Positions 43,407 through 53,285 of a stretch of 64,000 nucleotides of DNA are shown one piece after another. A program made the translations under genes and the position numbers. Every line of letters begins with the position of its first letter. The stretch's first letter is position 1. This DNA is from Pseudomonas pharyngis (GTDB lineage Bacteria; Pseudomonadota; Gammaproteobacteria; Pseudomonadales; Pseudomonadaceae), in NCBI RefSeq assembly GCF_021602345.1, contig NZ_BQID01000010.1:62001-126000 (forward strand), read 5' to 3'. The notes beneath the pieces are model-generated. The model was not told the DNA's origin and did no database searches. It worked only from the letters and a program-made list of their open reading frames with translations.

Positions 43407-46046
43407 ATGCGCGCCAACTCGTCTGATTCACAAGACACCGTCACAGCGACCCCACCGATCAAGCCTGAGCGTCTGCGCCTGCTGGATCGGATCAGCAAAT
43501 ACCGCCAGCCGATCGGTCTGGCGGTCACACTGCTGTTGTTCGCCATTGCACTGATTGCCTGTCGCCATTTGCTCAGCGAACTCGATCTCGACGCACTGCA
43601 CGACTCGATTCTGGAGGTGCCGAAACCGGCCCTTCTCGGTGCCCTCGGTGCGACATTCGTCGGCTTCATCATTCTGCTCGGCTATGAATGGTCGGCCAGT
43701 CGTTACGCCCGCGTGACGCTGGCACCGAAAGTTCTGGCCCTTGGCGGCTTCACCGCGTTTGCCATCGGCAACGCCATCGGCCTGTCGATGCTGTCCGGCG
43801 GTTCGGTGCGTTACCGTTTATATGCACGGCATGGCCTGGGCGCGTCCGAAGTCGCGCACATGACGCTGTTCGCCAGCCTGTCGCTGGGCTGCGCCCTGCC
43901 GCCGCTGGCTGCCCTTGCGACACTGAGCAACCTGCCTGCTGCATCGCAGGCACTGGGGTTGTCCGAGACCTTGTTGGGGACGATTGCCGGCGTGGTGCTG
44001 CTGCTCGGCGCGATCCTGGCTATCGGCATCTATCGCCGTCGCCTGCCGGAACAACCTTATCCGGACAACCTGCTGGTTCGAGCCGGCCGTCGCACCCTGC
44101 GCCTGCCGGGTCGTCGCCTGACGTTCCTGCAACTGGTCATCACCGCCCTCGACGTCGCCGCCGCTGCGACCGTCCTTTATCTGCTGCTGCCGGAAGCGCC
44201 GCCCTTCGGTGCGTTCCTGCTGGTTTATCTGCTGGCGCTGGCGGCGGGCGTACTCAGTCACGTGCCGGGTGGCGTGGGGGTCTTCGAAGCTATTCTGCTC
44301 GCGGCGTTCGCCGACAAGCTTGGCGCCGCGCCACTGGCCGCTGCCCTGCTCCTGTATCGCCTGATCTATGTGGTGCTGCCGTTGCTGGTGGCCTGCGTGC
44401 TGTTGCTGCTCAACGAAGGCCAGCGTCTGTTTCAGTCGCAGACGATGCGTGCAGCCTCCGGTCTGGCGGCACCGATTCTCGCGGTGCTGGTGTTCCTGTC
44501 CGGCGTGGTGCTGCTGTTTTCCGGCGCGACGCCAGAGATCGACACCCGTCTGGAACACATCGGCTTTCTGATTCCTCACCGCCTGGTCGACGCCTCGCAC
44601 TTTGGCGCCAGCCTGATCGGCGTGCTGTGCCTGATGCTCGCCCAGGGCTTGCGTCGCCGGTTGTCGGCGGCGTGGATGCTGACCACCATTCTGTTGCTGG
44701 TGGGCGCCCTGCTCTCGCTGCTCAAGGGTTTCGACTGGGAAGAAGCGACCCTGATGACCCTCACCGCCGCGCTGCTGGGGGTGTTCCGTCGCTCGTTCTA
44801 CCGCCCGAGCCGTCTGACCGAACTGCCGTTCTCGCCGCTGTATCTGGTGGCCAGCCTGTGCGTACTCGGTGCTTCGACCTGGCTGTTGCTGTTCGCTTAT
44901 CAGGACGTTCCGTACAGCCATCAACTGTGGTGGCAGTTCACCCTCGACGCCGACGCTCCGCGCGGCCTGCGCTCGCTGCTCGGCGCCGCCGTGTTGCTGC
45001 TGGTGATCGCCCTGACCTGGCTGCTGCGCACCGCTCGCCCGGTGATCCACTTGCCGACACCCGATGAGCTGGAACGCGCCTCGAAGATCCTGATGGCCTC
45101 CTCGCAACCGGACGGCGGCCTGGCCCTGACCGGTGACAAGGCGCTGCTGTTTCATCCCAACGACGAAGCCTTCCTGATGTACGCCCGTCGCGGCCGCAGT
45201 CTGGTGGCCCTGTACGACCCGATCGGCCCTGGCCAGCAACGGGCCGAGATGATCTGGCAGTTCCGCGACCTGTGCGACATCCATCACGCCCGTCCGGTGT
45301 TCTATCAGGTGCGCGCCGAAAACCTGCCGTACTACATGGACATCGGTCTGACCGCGATCAAGCTGGGCGAGGAAGCCCGGGTCGATCTGCATCGCTTTGA
45401 CCTGGAAGCCAAGGGCAAGGAGATGAAGGACCTGCGCTACACCTGGAATCGTGGGAGCCGCGACGGTCTGTCGCTGGAAATCCACGAGCCGGGCCAGGCG
45501 CCAATGGACGAGCTCAAGGTGATTTCCGATGCCTGGCTGACCGGCAAGAACGTGCGCGAGAAAGGCTTCTCCCTCGGCCGTTTCAGCGACGATTACCTGA
45601 AGCATTTCCGCATCGCGGTGATTCGCTTCGAAGGGCGCCCGGTGGCATTCGCCAACCTGCTCGAGACCTACAGCCACGACCTGGCCAGTCTCGACCTGAT
45701 GCGCGCGCACCCGGACGCCCCCAAGCTGACCATGGAATTCATGATGGTCGGTCTGATTCAACACTATAAGAGTCACGGATACGCGCGCTTCAGCCTGGGC
45801 ATGGTGCCGCTGTCGGGGTTGCAACCCCGGCGCGGGGCACCGCTGACCCAGCGTCTGGGCTCGATGGTTTTCCGCCGTGGTGAGCAGCTGTACAACTTCC
45901 AAGGCTTGCGCCGCTTCAAAGACAAGTTCCAGCCTGACTGGGAACCCCGTTATATGGCCGTGCCCGCCGGACTGGATCCGCTGGTGGCGCTGGCCGACAC
46001 TGCTGCCCTGATCGCGGGCGGCTTGACTGGATTGGTGAAACGCTGA
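43407..46046 (+). CDS. mprF: bifunctional aminoacyl-phosphatidylglycerol synthase/flippase
   Basis: The ATG at 43407 (GAGGTG upstream) gives 879 aa. The N-terminal half has about 13 membrane spans with the flippase segment GNAIGLSMLSGGSVRYRLY and SHVPGGVGVFEAI. The cytosolic C-terminal DUF2156 domain (about 550-870) makes the aminoacyl lipid, including LDLMRAHPDAPKLTMEFMM and FSLGMVPLSG. In P. aeruginosa the homologue makes alanyl-phosphatidylglycerol and is paired with a hydrolase gene as here. The lipid lowers membrane charge and raises tolerance to cationic peptides. Confidence 0.93.
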   Translation: MRANSSDSQDTVTATPPIKPERLRLLDRISKYRQPIGLAVTLLLFAIALIACRHLLSELDLDALHDSILEVPKPALLGALGATFVGFIILLGYEWSASRYARVTLAPKVLALGGFTAFAIGNAIGLSMLSGGSVRYRLYARHGLGASEVAHMTLFASLSLGCALPPLAALATLSNLPAASQALGLSETLLGTIAGVVLLLGAILAIGIYRRRLPEQPYPDNLLVRAGRRTLRLPGRRLTFLQLVITALDVAAAATVLYLLLPEAPPFGAFLLVYLLALAAGVLSHVPGGVGVFEAILLAAFADKLGAAPLAAALLLYRLIYVVLPLLVACVLLLLNEGQRLFQSQTMRAASGLAAPILAVLVFLSGVVLLFSGATPEIDTRLEHIGFLIPHRLVDASHFGASLIGVLCLMLAQGLRRRLSAAWMLTTILLLVGALLSLLKGFDWEEATLMTLTAALLGVFRRSFYRPSRLTELPFSPLYLVASLCVLGASTWLLLFAYQDVPYSHQLWWQFTLDADAPRGLRSLLGAAVLLLVIALTWLLRTARPVIHLPTPDELERASKILMASSQPDGGLALTGDKALLFHPNDEAFLMYARRGRSLVALYDPIGPGQQRAEMIWQFRDLCDIHHARPVFYQVRAENLPYYMDIGLTAIKLGEEARVDLHRFDLEAKGKEMKDLRYTWNRGSRDGLSLEIHEPGQAPMDELKVISDAWLTGKNVREKGFSLGRFSDDYLKHFRIAVIRFEGRPVAFANLLETYSHDLASLDLMRAHPDAPKLTMEFMMVGLIQHYKSHGYARFSLGMVPLSGLQPRRGAPLTQRLGSMVFRRGEQLYNFQGLRRFKDKFQPDWEPRYMAVPAGLDPLVALADTAALIAGGLTGLVKR

Positions 46047-47341
46047 TGATTCAACGCTCCCTGAAGTACATCCTGGTCGCACTGCTGGTGCTGGCCGCGA
46101 TTGCCGGTGGCGGTTTCTGGTACCTCAAACGCCCGGCACCGGAACCGACCCTCGAACAGCTCACCCCGGCCGATGGCGCCGCCATGACCCGGGTCATCCC
46201 CGGTACCAAGCCCAAGGCTCAGGTGCTGGTGGCGGTCAACGACGACCAGAAGCTCAGTGACAAGCAACTGAGCACCCTGAGCCGCAGCGCCTCGGCGCAG
46301 ATCGTCCAAGTGATCCTGCCCAAGGACTGCCTGCTGCAAAGCCGCGCCCTGCAAGCCGGCCTGCGTGAACTGAACGGCCCGGCGACCCTGGTCAGCGGCA
46401 TCGGCCCCGGCGCCGTCCTGGCGTGGCGCTGGCTGTCCGAGCAGAAAGACGACAAGGCCCAGGCCGTATCGGTCGACCTGGCCCTGGAAAAACCCGGCTG
46501 CACCCACCTGCTGCCGAAAGCCGCCGCCCACGGCCACTGGCTGGTGGCGTGGAACGACAACCCGGACGACACCAGCGCCGGTTTCGTGCGCGACCAACCG
46601 AACGCCGAAACCAGCATCAGCGATTACGACATCAACCTGCCGCAAGTGCTGAACAACGAACTGCGCAAGATCCTCGTCGGCGGCGACAAGGCCAACGGCG
46701 GCCTGCAGATCCCGGTGGTGGAAGTCCCGGCCGGCCAGGCCAAGGACACTGTCACCCTGTTCCTGTCCGGTGACGGCGGCTGGCGAGATCTGGACCGCGA
46801 CGTGGCCGGTGAAATGGCCAAGATCGGTTACCCGGTCGTCGGCATCGACACTCTTCGCTACTACTGGCAGCACAAGAGCCCGGAACAGAGCGCGCTGGAC
46901 CTGACCGAACTGATGCAGCACTACCGCCAGAAATGGGGCACCAAACGCTTCATCCTGACCGGTTACTCGTTCGGCGCCGACGTCCTCCCGGCGATCTACA
47001 ACCGCCTGCCGGAAACCGAGCAGCAACGTGTCGACGCAATCATCCTGCTGGCCTTCGCCCGCACCGGCAGCTTCGAAATCGAAGTCGAAGGCTGGCTCGG
47101 CAACGCCGGCAAAGAAGCCGCCACCGGCCCGGAAATGGCCAAGCTGCCACCGGCCAAGGTCGTGTGCATCTACGGTGAAGAAGAAACTGACGAAAGCGGC
47201 TGCACCGACAAAACGGCGGTGGGCGAAGCAGTGAAACTGCCTGGTGGCCACCACTTCGACGAGAACTACCCGGCGCTGGCCAAGCGACTGGTGGACTTGA
47301 TCGAGAAGCGCCAGAAGACGGCGCAGGTGGCGGAAGAGTGA
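46046..47341 (+). CDS. AcvB/VirJ-family hydrolase, probable alanyl-phosphatidylglycerol hydrolase
   Basis: The 431-aa protein has an N-terminal signal anchor (about 9-26) and a periplasmic alpha/beta-hydrolase region with GYSFGAD (nucleophile Ser308). LFLSGDGGWRDLD is the VirJ-type strand motif. The start overlaps the mprF stop by one base. The P. aeruginosa homologue in the same operon hydrolyses alanyl-phosphatidylglycerol, so the pair would set the amount of this lipid. A link to type IV secretion, as for Agrobacterium VirJ, is not supported here. Confidence 0.88.
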   Translation: MIQRSLKYILVALLVLAAIAGGGFWYLKRPAPEPTLEQLTPADGAAMTRVIPGTKPKAQVLVAVNDDQKLSDKQLSTLSRSASAQIVQVILPKDCLLQSRALQAGLRELNGPATLVSGIGPGAVLAWRWLSEQKDDKAQAVSVDLALEKPGCTHLLPKAAAHGHWLVAWNDNPDDTSAGFVRDQPNAETSISDYDINLPQVLNNELRKILVGGDKANGGLQIPVVEVPAGQAKDTVTLFLSGDGGWRDLDRDVAGEMAKIGYPVVGIDTLRYYWQHKSPEQSALDLTELMQHYRQKWGTKRFILTGYSFGADVLPAIYNRLPETEQQRVDAIILLAFARTGSFEIEVEGWLGNAGKEAATGPEMAKLPPAKVVCIYGEEETDESGCTDKTAVGEAVKLPGGHHFDENYPALAKRLVDLIEKRQKTAQVAEE

Positions 47342-47358
47342 TCTGAAGCGCACCAACG

Positions 47359-47395
47359 AAAAGCCCCCGCAACTTCACAGTTGCGGGGGCTTTTT
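47359..47395 (+). terminator. terminator of the mprF operon
   Basis: AGCCCCCGCAACT and AGTTGCGGGGGCT pair around four bases, followed by TTTT. Confidence 0.92.
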
Positions 47396-47420
47396 CGTTT
47401 TGGCAAACGCCCGAGATCCT

Positions 47421-47511
47421 TGTGGGAGCCGGGCTTGCCCGCGATGGCGATGGGTCAGGCAGCTGATTTGTAAACTGATACACCGCATTCGCGGGCAAGC
47501 CCGCTCCCACA
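47421..47511. repeat. REP doublet
   Basis: Inverted REP elements (TGTGGGAGCCGGGCTTGCCC and CGGGCAAGCCCGCTCCCACA) surround about 50 bases. Confidence 0.85.
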
Positions 47512-47547
47512 GGGATCTCCACTGGATTCTGATAAGTCCACAAACAC

Positions 47548-47584
47548 AAAAAAGCCCCCGCCAGCCGCAAAGCTGACGGGGGCT
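47548..47584 (-). terminator. terminator of kup
   Basis: AGCCCCCGTCAGC and a nearly exact complement pair on the minus strand and are followed by TTTTTT, beyond the kup stop codon. Confidence 0.9.
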
Positions 47585-47602
47585 ATTCAATCGAGACGCA
47601 AC

Positions 47603-49504
47603 CTACATCTCCACCTGCGTCCCCAGCTCAATCACCCGGTTCAGCGGCAGATTGAAGAAGCGCAGGTTGCCGTTGGCATTCTTCAACATGAACGCAAACA
47701 GCGCTTCACGCCAACGGGCCATGCCTTCGAGTTTCGAGGCGATGACCGTTTCGCGGCTGAGGAAGTAGGTGGTACGCATCGGGCTGAAGTCCAGATCATC
47801 CAGATGGCACAGCTTCAGTGCCTGCGGCACGTCCGGTTCGTCGGTGAAGCCGAAGTGCAGGATCACCCGGAAGAAGCCTTCGCCGTGGGCTTCGACTTCG
47901 AAGCGGCGAGATGGCGGGACGCGCGGGATGTCTTCGTAGACGACGGTCAGCAACACCACTTGCTCATGCAGTACCTGGTTGTGCAGCAGGTTGTGCAACA
48001 GCGCGTGCGGCACCGCGTCGGAACGGGCGGTGAGGAACACGGCGGTGCCCTGGACGCGGTGCGGTGGTTGCACGCGGATGCTGCTGATGAAGATCGGCAG
48101 TGGCAGTGCGCCTTCGTCGAGGCGCTCGACCAGCAGTTGCTTGCCGCGTTTCCAGGTGGTCATCAGCACGAACAGCGCGATACCGGCGATCACCGGGAAG
48201 GCACCGCCCTGGACGATTTTCGGCACGTTGGCAGCGAAGTACAGACCGTCCACCAGCAGGAAGCCGAGCAGCACCGGCACCGCCAGAATCGGTGGCCATT
48301 TCCACAGCAGCAACATGACTGCCGACACCAGAATCGTGGTCATCAGCATCGTGCCGGTCACCGCCACGCCGTAGGCCGAGGCCAGGGCGCCGGAGGATTC
48401 GAAGCCGATCACCAGCAACACGACGCCGACCATCAGCGACCAGTTCACGGCACCGATGTAGATCTGGCCCTGCTCGTCGCTGGAGGTGTGCTGGATGTAC
48501 ATGCGCGGGATGTAACCGAGCTGGATCGCCTGACGGGTCAGGGAGAACGCGCCGGAAATCACGGCCTGGGAGGCAATCACCGTGGCCAGGGTCGACAGAC
48601 CGACCAGCGGAATCAGCGCCCAGCTCGGGGCCAGCAGGTAGAACGGGTTGCGCGCGGCGTCCGGGTTCTCCAGCAGCAAGGCGCCCTGACCGAAGTAATT
48701 GAGCACCAGCGCCGGCAGCACCAGCAGGAACCACGCACGAGCAATCGGCTTGCGACCGAAGTGGCCCATGTCGGCGTAAAGCGCTTCGGCACCGGTCAGC
48801 GCCAGCACCACGGCGCCGAGGATCGCCACGCCCATGCCCGGATGGACGGTGAAGAACCGCACCGCCCACACAGGATTCATCGCGTGCAGCACTTCCGGGG
48901 TGTGGCTGATGCCGTACACGCCGAGGGCGCCGAGCACCAGGAACCAGGTGACCATGATCGGCCCGAACAGAATGCCGATCCGCGCCGTGCCGTGTTTCTG
49001 GATCAGAAACAGCGCCACCAGTACCACCAGCGACAGCGGCACCACCCAGTGGTCGATGCCGTCGAAGGCCAGGCCCAGACCTTCAATGGCCGAGAGCACG
49101 GAAATCGCCGGGGTGATCATGCTGTCGCCATAGAAAAGCGCCGCGCCGATCAGCCCGCAGACCACCAGCAGCGTGCGCAACCGCTTGCGCCCCGCCGCTG
49201 CCCGCCGCGCCAGCGCGGTGAGCGCCATGATCCCGCCCTCGCCCTGGTTGTCGGCGCGCAGGACGAACATCATGTACTTGATTGAAACGACCCAGATCAG
49301 CGACCAGAAAATCAGCGACAGAATGCCGAGCACTCCGTCGTGATTGACGGGCACACCGTAAGCGCCGGAAAACACTTCTTTGAGGGTGTACAACGGGCTC
49401 GTGCCGATGTCGCCGTAAACTACCCCGACCGCCGCGACCAGCATGCTCAGCGGCTTGGTGGCCGAACCTTCGGCGCCCGCCGCGTGACTACTTGCCTGAC
49501 CCAT
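47603..49504 (-). CDS. kup: Kup potassium/proton symporter
   Basis: The ATG at 49504 (AGGAG upstream) gives 633 aa. About 12 membrane spans begin with [18 protein letters not shown], the family signature, and [14 protein letters not shown] follows. The cytosolic C-terminal domain occupies about 460-633. Kup takes up potassium at low pH or high osmolarity. It is divergent from rimO. Confidence 0.96.
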   Translation of the reverse strand: MGQASSHAAGAEGSATKPLSMLVAAVGVVYGDIGTSPLYTLKEVFSGAYGVPVNHDGVLGILSLIFWSLIWVVSIKYMMFVLRADNQGEGGIMALTALARRAAAGRKRLRTLLVVCGLIGAALFYGDSMITPAISVLSAIEGLGLAFDGIDHWVVPLSLVVLVALFLIQKHGTARIGILFGPIMVTWFLVLGALGVYGISHTPEVLHAMNPVWAVRFFTVHPGMGVAILGAVVLALTGAEALYADMGHFGRKPIARAWFLLVLPALVLNYFGQGALLLENPDAARNPFYLLAPSWALIPLVGLSTLATVIASQAVISGAFSLTRQAIQLGYIPRMYIQHTSSDEQGQIYIGAVNWSLMVGVVLLVIGFESSGALASAYGVAVTGTMLMTTILVSAVMLLLWKWPPILAVPVLLGFLLVDGLYFAANVPKIVQGGAFPVIAGIALFVLMTTWKRGKQLLVERLDEGALPLPIFISSIRVQPPHRVQGTAVFLTARSDAVPHALLHNLLHNQVLHEQVVLLTVVYEDIPRVPPSRRFEVEAHGEGFFRVILHFGFTDEPDVPQALKLCHLDDLDFSPMRTTYFLSRETVIASKLEGMARWREALFAFMLKNANGNLRFFNLPLNRVIELGTQVEM

Positions 49505-49792
49505 CCAACACTCCTGATTCCCAGACCGGCTTCTTATATGAAGCACTATGCTTTGTGTGCAGCATGCGCGTTTTTACGCCCTGTAACAGACGTTTTCTTG
49601 ACTGTAAAAATTCAGTAAAGCGCAACGGCGCGAAGCATAGCGCAGCACTCGTCGTATTTCCCTGCATAAAGCTGGTCAAGTGCGCTGCTCGTCGCTAGAA
49701 TTGCGCACTTTTTGATCAGAGGCGCAGTTCAAGCGCCCGTCCGTCGGCTTCTGCCATCAGGCAAGCGACGTCACAAAACACCGAGGTTAGAC

Positions 49793-51130
49793 ATGTCCAC
49801 CACTCCTGCGCCGGCCAATCCAAAGGTTGGCTTCGTTTCTCTGGGTTGCCCGAAAGCACTGGTCGACTCCGAGCGCATCCTGACCCAGCTGCGCATGGAA
49901 GGCTATGACGTGGTGTCCACCTATCAGGACGCCGACGTGGTCGTGGTCAACACCTGCGGCTTCATTGACTCGGCCAAGGCCGAATCGCTGGAAGTCATCG
50001 GCGAAGCGATCAAGGAAAACGGCAAGGTCATCGTGACCGGCTGCATGGGCGTGGAAGAAGGCAACATCCGTGACGTGCACCCGAGCGTGCTGGCCGTCAC
50101 CGGTCCGCAGCAGTACGAGCAAGTGGTCAACGCCGTGCACGAAGTCGTGCCGCCGAAGCAGGATCACAACCCGCTGATCGACCTGGTGCCGCCGCAAGGC
50201 ATCAAGCTGACCCCGCGTCACTACGCATACCTGAAGATTTCCGAAGGCTGCAACCACAGCTGCAGCTTCTGCATCATCCCGTCGATGCGCGGCAAACTGG
50301 TCAGCCGTCCGGTGGGCGACGTGCTCGACGAAGCCCAGCGCCTGGTCAAATCCGGCGTGAAGGAACTGCTGGTGATTTCCCAGGACACCAGCGCCTACGG
50401 CGTTGACGTCAAATACCGCACCGGTTTCTGGAACGGCGCGCCGGTGAAAACCCGCATGACCGAACTGTGCGAAGCGCTGAGCACCCTCGGCGTCTGGGTC
50501 CGTCTGCACTACGTTTACCCGTACCCGCACGTCGACGAACTGATCCCGCTGATGGCCGCCGGCAAGATCCTGCCGTACCTGGACATCCCGTTCCAGCACG
50601 CCAGCCCGAAAGTCCTGAAGTCGATGAAGCGCCCGGCGTTCGAAGACAAGACCCTGGCACGAATCAAGAACTGGCGCGAAATCTGCCCGGACCTGATCAT
50701 CCGTTCGACCTTCATCGTCGGCTTCCCGGGCGAAACCGAAGAAGACTTCCAATACCTGCTGAACTGGCTGACCGAAGCCCAGCTCGACCGCGTCGGCTGC
50801 TTCCAGTACTCGCCGGTCGAAGGCGCGCCGGCCAATGACCTGAACCTCGACATCGTTCCGGACGACGTCAAGCAGGATCGCTGGGAGCGCTTCATGGCGC
50901 ACCAGCAGGCCATCAGCTCGGCGCGCCTGCAAATGCGCATCGGCCGCGAAATCGAAGTGCTGGTGGACGAAGTCGACGAGCAAGGCGCGGTCGGCCGCTG
51001 CTTCTTCGATGCCCCGGAAATCGACGGCAACGTGTTCATCGACAACGGCAGCAACCTCAAGCCGGGCGACAAGGTCTGGTGCAAGGTGACCGACGCCGAC
51101 GAATACGACCTCTGGGCCGAACAGATCTAA
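49793..51130 (+). CDS. rimO: ribosomal protein S12 methylthiotransferase
   Basis: The ATG at 49793 gives 445 aa. The UPF0004 domain carries three cysteines (SLGCPK, NTCGF, TGCMG). The radical-SAM motif is [13 protein letters not shown] domain ends the protein. RimO modifies Asp88 of S12. The longer frame to 49712 adds only non-conserved residues. Confidence 0.97.
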   Translation: MSTTPAPANPKVGFVSLGCPKALVDSERILTQLRMEGYDVVSTYQDADVVVVNTCGFIDSAKAESLEVIGEAIKENGKVIVTGCMGVEEGNIRDVHPSVLAVTGPQQYEQVVNAVHEVVPPKQDHNPLIDLVPPQGIKLTPRHYAYLKISEGCNHSCSFCIIPSMRGKLVSRPVGDVLDEAQRLVKSGVKELLVISQDTSAYGVDVKYRTGFWNGAPVKTRMTELCEALSTLGVWVRLHYVYPYPHVDELIPLMAAGKILPYLDIPFQHASPKVLKSMKRPAFEDKTLARIKNWREICPDLIIRSTFIVGFPGETEEDFQYLLNWLTEAQLDRVGCFQYSPVEGAPANDLNLDIVPDDVKQDRWERFMAHQQAISSARLQMRIGREIEVLVDEVDEQGAVGRCFFDAPEIDGNVFIDNGSNLKPGDKVWCKVTDADEYDLWAEQI

Positions 51131-51145
51131 GCGCGAAAAATACAG

Positions 51146-51183
51146 AAAGCCCCGCTCTCTTTTACGAGATGCGGGGCTTTTTT
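51146..51183 (+). terminator. terminator of rimO
   Basis: AAAGCCCCGC and GCGGGGCTTT pair around a short inner stem and are followed by TTT. Confidence 0.92.
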
Positions 51184-51241
51184 ACGGCTAGAGTTTGTGA
51201 GGGGAAGGACTCCCTCATCCATGACAAAGAGGCTATCGGGC

Positions 51242-51715
51242 ATGCGTCAGCATTCGGTCATCCACACGCCGAAACTCAGCGATTATCAGGAACTGACCCG
51301 GGTCTGGGAGGCCTCGGTCCGTGCGACTCATGATTTCCTGCCGGAATCCTACATCGAGCTGCTGAAGAATCTGGTGCTGACCCGCTACCTCGATGCGGTG
51401 ATGTTGATCTGCACCCGGGACAGCCACCAGCGCATCACCGGGTTTGCCGGTGTCGCGGCGGGCAAGATCGAAATGCTGTTCATCGACCCGGCTCATCGCG
51501 GCCAGGGCCTTGGCAAGAAACTGTTGAAGTACGCGATGGAACACCTGAACGCCGACGAACTGGACGTCAACGAGCAGAATCCGCAGGCCCTGGGCTTTTA
51601 CTTCAAGCAAGGGTTCGAGGTGATTGGCCGCTCGGAGGTCGATGGCATGGGCCAGCCGTATCCACTGCTGCATATGCGTCTGCGGCAGAATCAGCAGCGC
51701 TCGCAACACGGCTGA
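51242..51715 (+). CDS. GNAT-family acetyltransferase
   Basis: The ATG at 51242 gives 157 aa; an ATG at 51221 is also possible. The acetyl-CoA loop is RGQGLGKKLL, following the strand IEMLFIDPAH. DVNEQNPQALGFYFKQGFEVIGR matches the C-terminal strand-helix pair seen in YjaB-like acetyltransferases. The substrate is unknown. Confidence 0.88.
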   Translation: MRQHSVIHTPKLSDYQELTRVWEASVRATHDFLPESYIELLKNLVLTRYLDAVMLICTRDSHQRITGFAGVAAGKIEMLFIDPAHRGQGLGKKLLKYAMEHLNADELDVNEQNPQALGFYFKQGFEVIGRSEVDGMGQPYPLLHMRLRQNQQRSQHG

Positions 51716-51731
51716 CAAGACAGAAATCAAC

Positions 51732-51821
51732 TGTGGGAGCGAGCCTGCTCGCGATGGCGATCTGACAGTCGACATTGATATCGAGACTAAAGGCCTCATC
51801 GCGAGCAGGCTCGCTCTCACA
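51732..51821. repeat. REP doublet
   Basis: Inverted REP elements (TGTGGGAGCGAGCCTGCTCG and CGAGCAGGCTCGCTCTCACA) surround about 50 bases. Confidence 0.85.
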
Positions 51822-51905
51822 AAAAGCCAAGCGGTAAAATCGTTCCGGGCTTAACCGGCCCCAGGCAGGTACAATGCCCACCCCTTTTTTGTTACGGCCC
51901 CTGTC

Positions 51906-52616
51906 ATGACTGACCCGATTCGCCTCTCCAAACGCCTCATCGAGCTGGTCGGTTGCTCCCGCCGGGAGGCCGAGCTGTTCATCGAGGGCGGCTGGGTCAC
52001 CGTGGACGGCGAAGTCATCGACGAGCCGCAGTTCAAGGTCGGCGACCAGAAAGTCGAGCTCGACAAGGACGCCAAGGCCACCGCGCCAGAGCCGGTGACT
52101 ATCCTGCTCAACGTGCCGGCGGGCATGGATGTCGATAGCGCCATGCAGTCGCTGAACGCCGAGACCCTCAGCGAAGAACACCGCTACGGCAAGCGTCCGC
52201 TGCGCGGGCATTTCCTGCGCCTGACCGCCAGCGCCGACCTGCAACCCAAGGCCAGCGGCCTGCTGGTGTTCACCCAGGACTGGAAGGTGTTGCGCAAGCT
52301 CACCGCCGACGCGGCCAAGATCGAGCAGGAATACGTGGTCGAAGTCGAAGGCGACATGGTTGCCCACGGTCTCAATCGCCTGCAGCACGGCCTCACCCAC
52401 AAGGGCAAGGAGCTGCCGCCGGTCAAGGCCAGCTGGCAGAACGAAAACCGTCTGCGCTTCGCCATGAAGAACCCGCTGCCGGGGATCATCGCCCAGTTCT
52501 GCGAAGCGGTCGGCCTGAAGGTCATCGGCATCCGCCGCATCCGCATCGGCGGCGTGTCCATCGGCAAGGTGCCGGTCGGCCAATGGCGCTACCTGTCCGG
52601 CAAAGAGAAATTCTAA
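51906..52616 (+). CDS. S4-domain rRNA pseudouridine synthase-like protein with altered catalytic motif
   Basis: The 236-aa protein has an N-terminal S4 RNA-binding domain (about 4-50) and an RsuA/RluF-type fold (65-230), including GLTHKGKELPP and VIGIRRIRIGGVSIGKVPVGQW. The catalytic segment reads DLQPKASGLLVFTQD (111-125). In active enzymes an Asp stands where Gln113 lies when the SGLL blocks are aligned; Asp111 is two residues away. The enzyme may be inactive or use a shifted Asp. Confidence 0.88.
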   Translation: MTDPIRLSKRLIELVGCSRREAELFIEGGWVTVDGEVIDEPQFKVGDQKVELDKDAKATAPEPVTILLNVPAGMDVDSAMQSLNAETLSEEHRYGKRPLRGHFLRLTASADLQPKASGLLVFTQDWKVLRKLTADAAKIEQEYVVEVEGDMVAHGLNRLQHGLTHKGKELPPVKASWQNENRLRFAMKNPLPGIIAQFCEAVGLKVIGIRRIRIGGVSIGKVPVGQWRYLSGKEKF

Positions 52617-52690
52617 GGCTCGCAAGCCACCCTACATTTCCGGCATCGCGCCCGTGTGATGCCCACAGCGAAAAGATCAGGATTGCACAC

Positions 52691-53158
52691 ATGGTTCACA
52701 ACGACGTTCTGCGCAGCGTGCGCTACATGCTCGACATCAGCGACAAGAAAGTTGTCGAGATCATCAAACTGGGCGGCCTGGACGTCACGCTGGCTGATGT
52801 CGTGAAGTACCTCGACAAGAAAGAAGAAGACGAAGAAGGTTTTGTACGCTGCCCGGACGAAGTCATCGCGCACTTCCTCGACGGTCTGGTGATTTTTAAG
52901 CGCGGCAAGGACGAAAGCCGTCCGCCGCTGCCGATCGAACTGCCGGTGACCAACAACATCATCCTGAAAAAGCTGCGTGTGGCCTTCGAACTGAAGGAAG
53001 ACGACATGCACGCGATCCTCAAGGCCGCCGAGTTCCCGGTGTCCAAGCCTGAGCTGAGCGCGCTGTTCCGCAAGGTCGGCCACACCAACTACCGCCCGTG
53101 TGGCGATCAGTTGCTGCGCAATTTCCTCAAGGGCCTGACCCTGCGCGTTCGCGGTTGA
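52691..53158 (+). CDS. YehS-like DUF1456 protein
   Basis: The ATG at 52691 gives 155 aa with two copies of the DUF1456 unit: NDVLRSVRYMLDISDKKVVEI near the N-terminus and NNIILKKLRVAFELKEDDMHAI in the second half. Each is followed by a short helix. The function of YehS is not established. A hairpin with UUCG loop follows the gene. Confidence 0.92.
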   Translation: MVHNDVLRSVRYMLDISDKKVVEIIKLGGLDVTLADVVKYLDKKEEDEEGFVRCPDEVIAHFLDGLVIFKRGKDESRPPLPIELPVTNNIILKKLRVAFELKEDDMHAILKAAEFPVSKPELSALFRKVGHTNYRPCGDQLLRNFLKGLTLRVRG

Positions 53159-53169
53159 CCCATTCGATC

Positions 53170-53194
53170 ACGGCGACTTCGGTCGCCGTTTTCA
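53170..53194 (+). terminator. terminator of the YehS-like gene
   Basis: ACGGCGAC and GTCGCCGT pair around TTCG, followed by TTTC. Confidence 0.85.
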
Positions 53195-53249
53195 TGCATG
53201 CCCCTCCATTCCCTCGAAAAATAGTGGCTCCGCTTTTTGCGGGCGGCGA

Positions 53250-53270
53250 CTAGGGTGTACTGAACCCTAG
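53250..53270. promoter_or_regulatory. 21-base palindrome before rhlG
   Basis: CTAGGGT and ACCCTAG are perfect 7-base arms around seven bases, 15 bases upstream of the rhlG start. It could be an operator or a leader hairpin. Confidence 0.4.
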
Positions 53271-53285
53271 CCCTCAGGATTCGCC

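Noticed and set aside
43818-46082. Long minus-strand frame opposite mprF
   Set aside because: Antisense shadow with Gln/His-rich translation; mprF is unmistakable on the other strand.
46046-47341. VirJ-type component of a type IV secretion system
   Set aside because: No other secretion genes are nearby and it is coupled to mprF, which fits the lipid hydrolase role.
47421-47511. Possible CRISPR or small RNA in repeat-containing gaps
   Set aside because: The repeats are REP inverted pairs found at several gaps, not direct repeats with spacers.
47804-49285. Long plus-strand frame opposite kup
   Set aside because: Antisense shadow; its translation is rich in His and Gln without membrane or domain structure.
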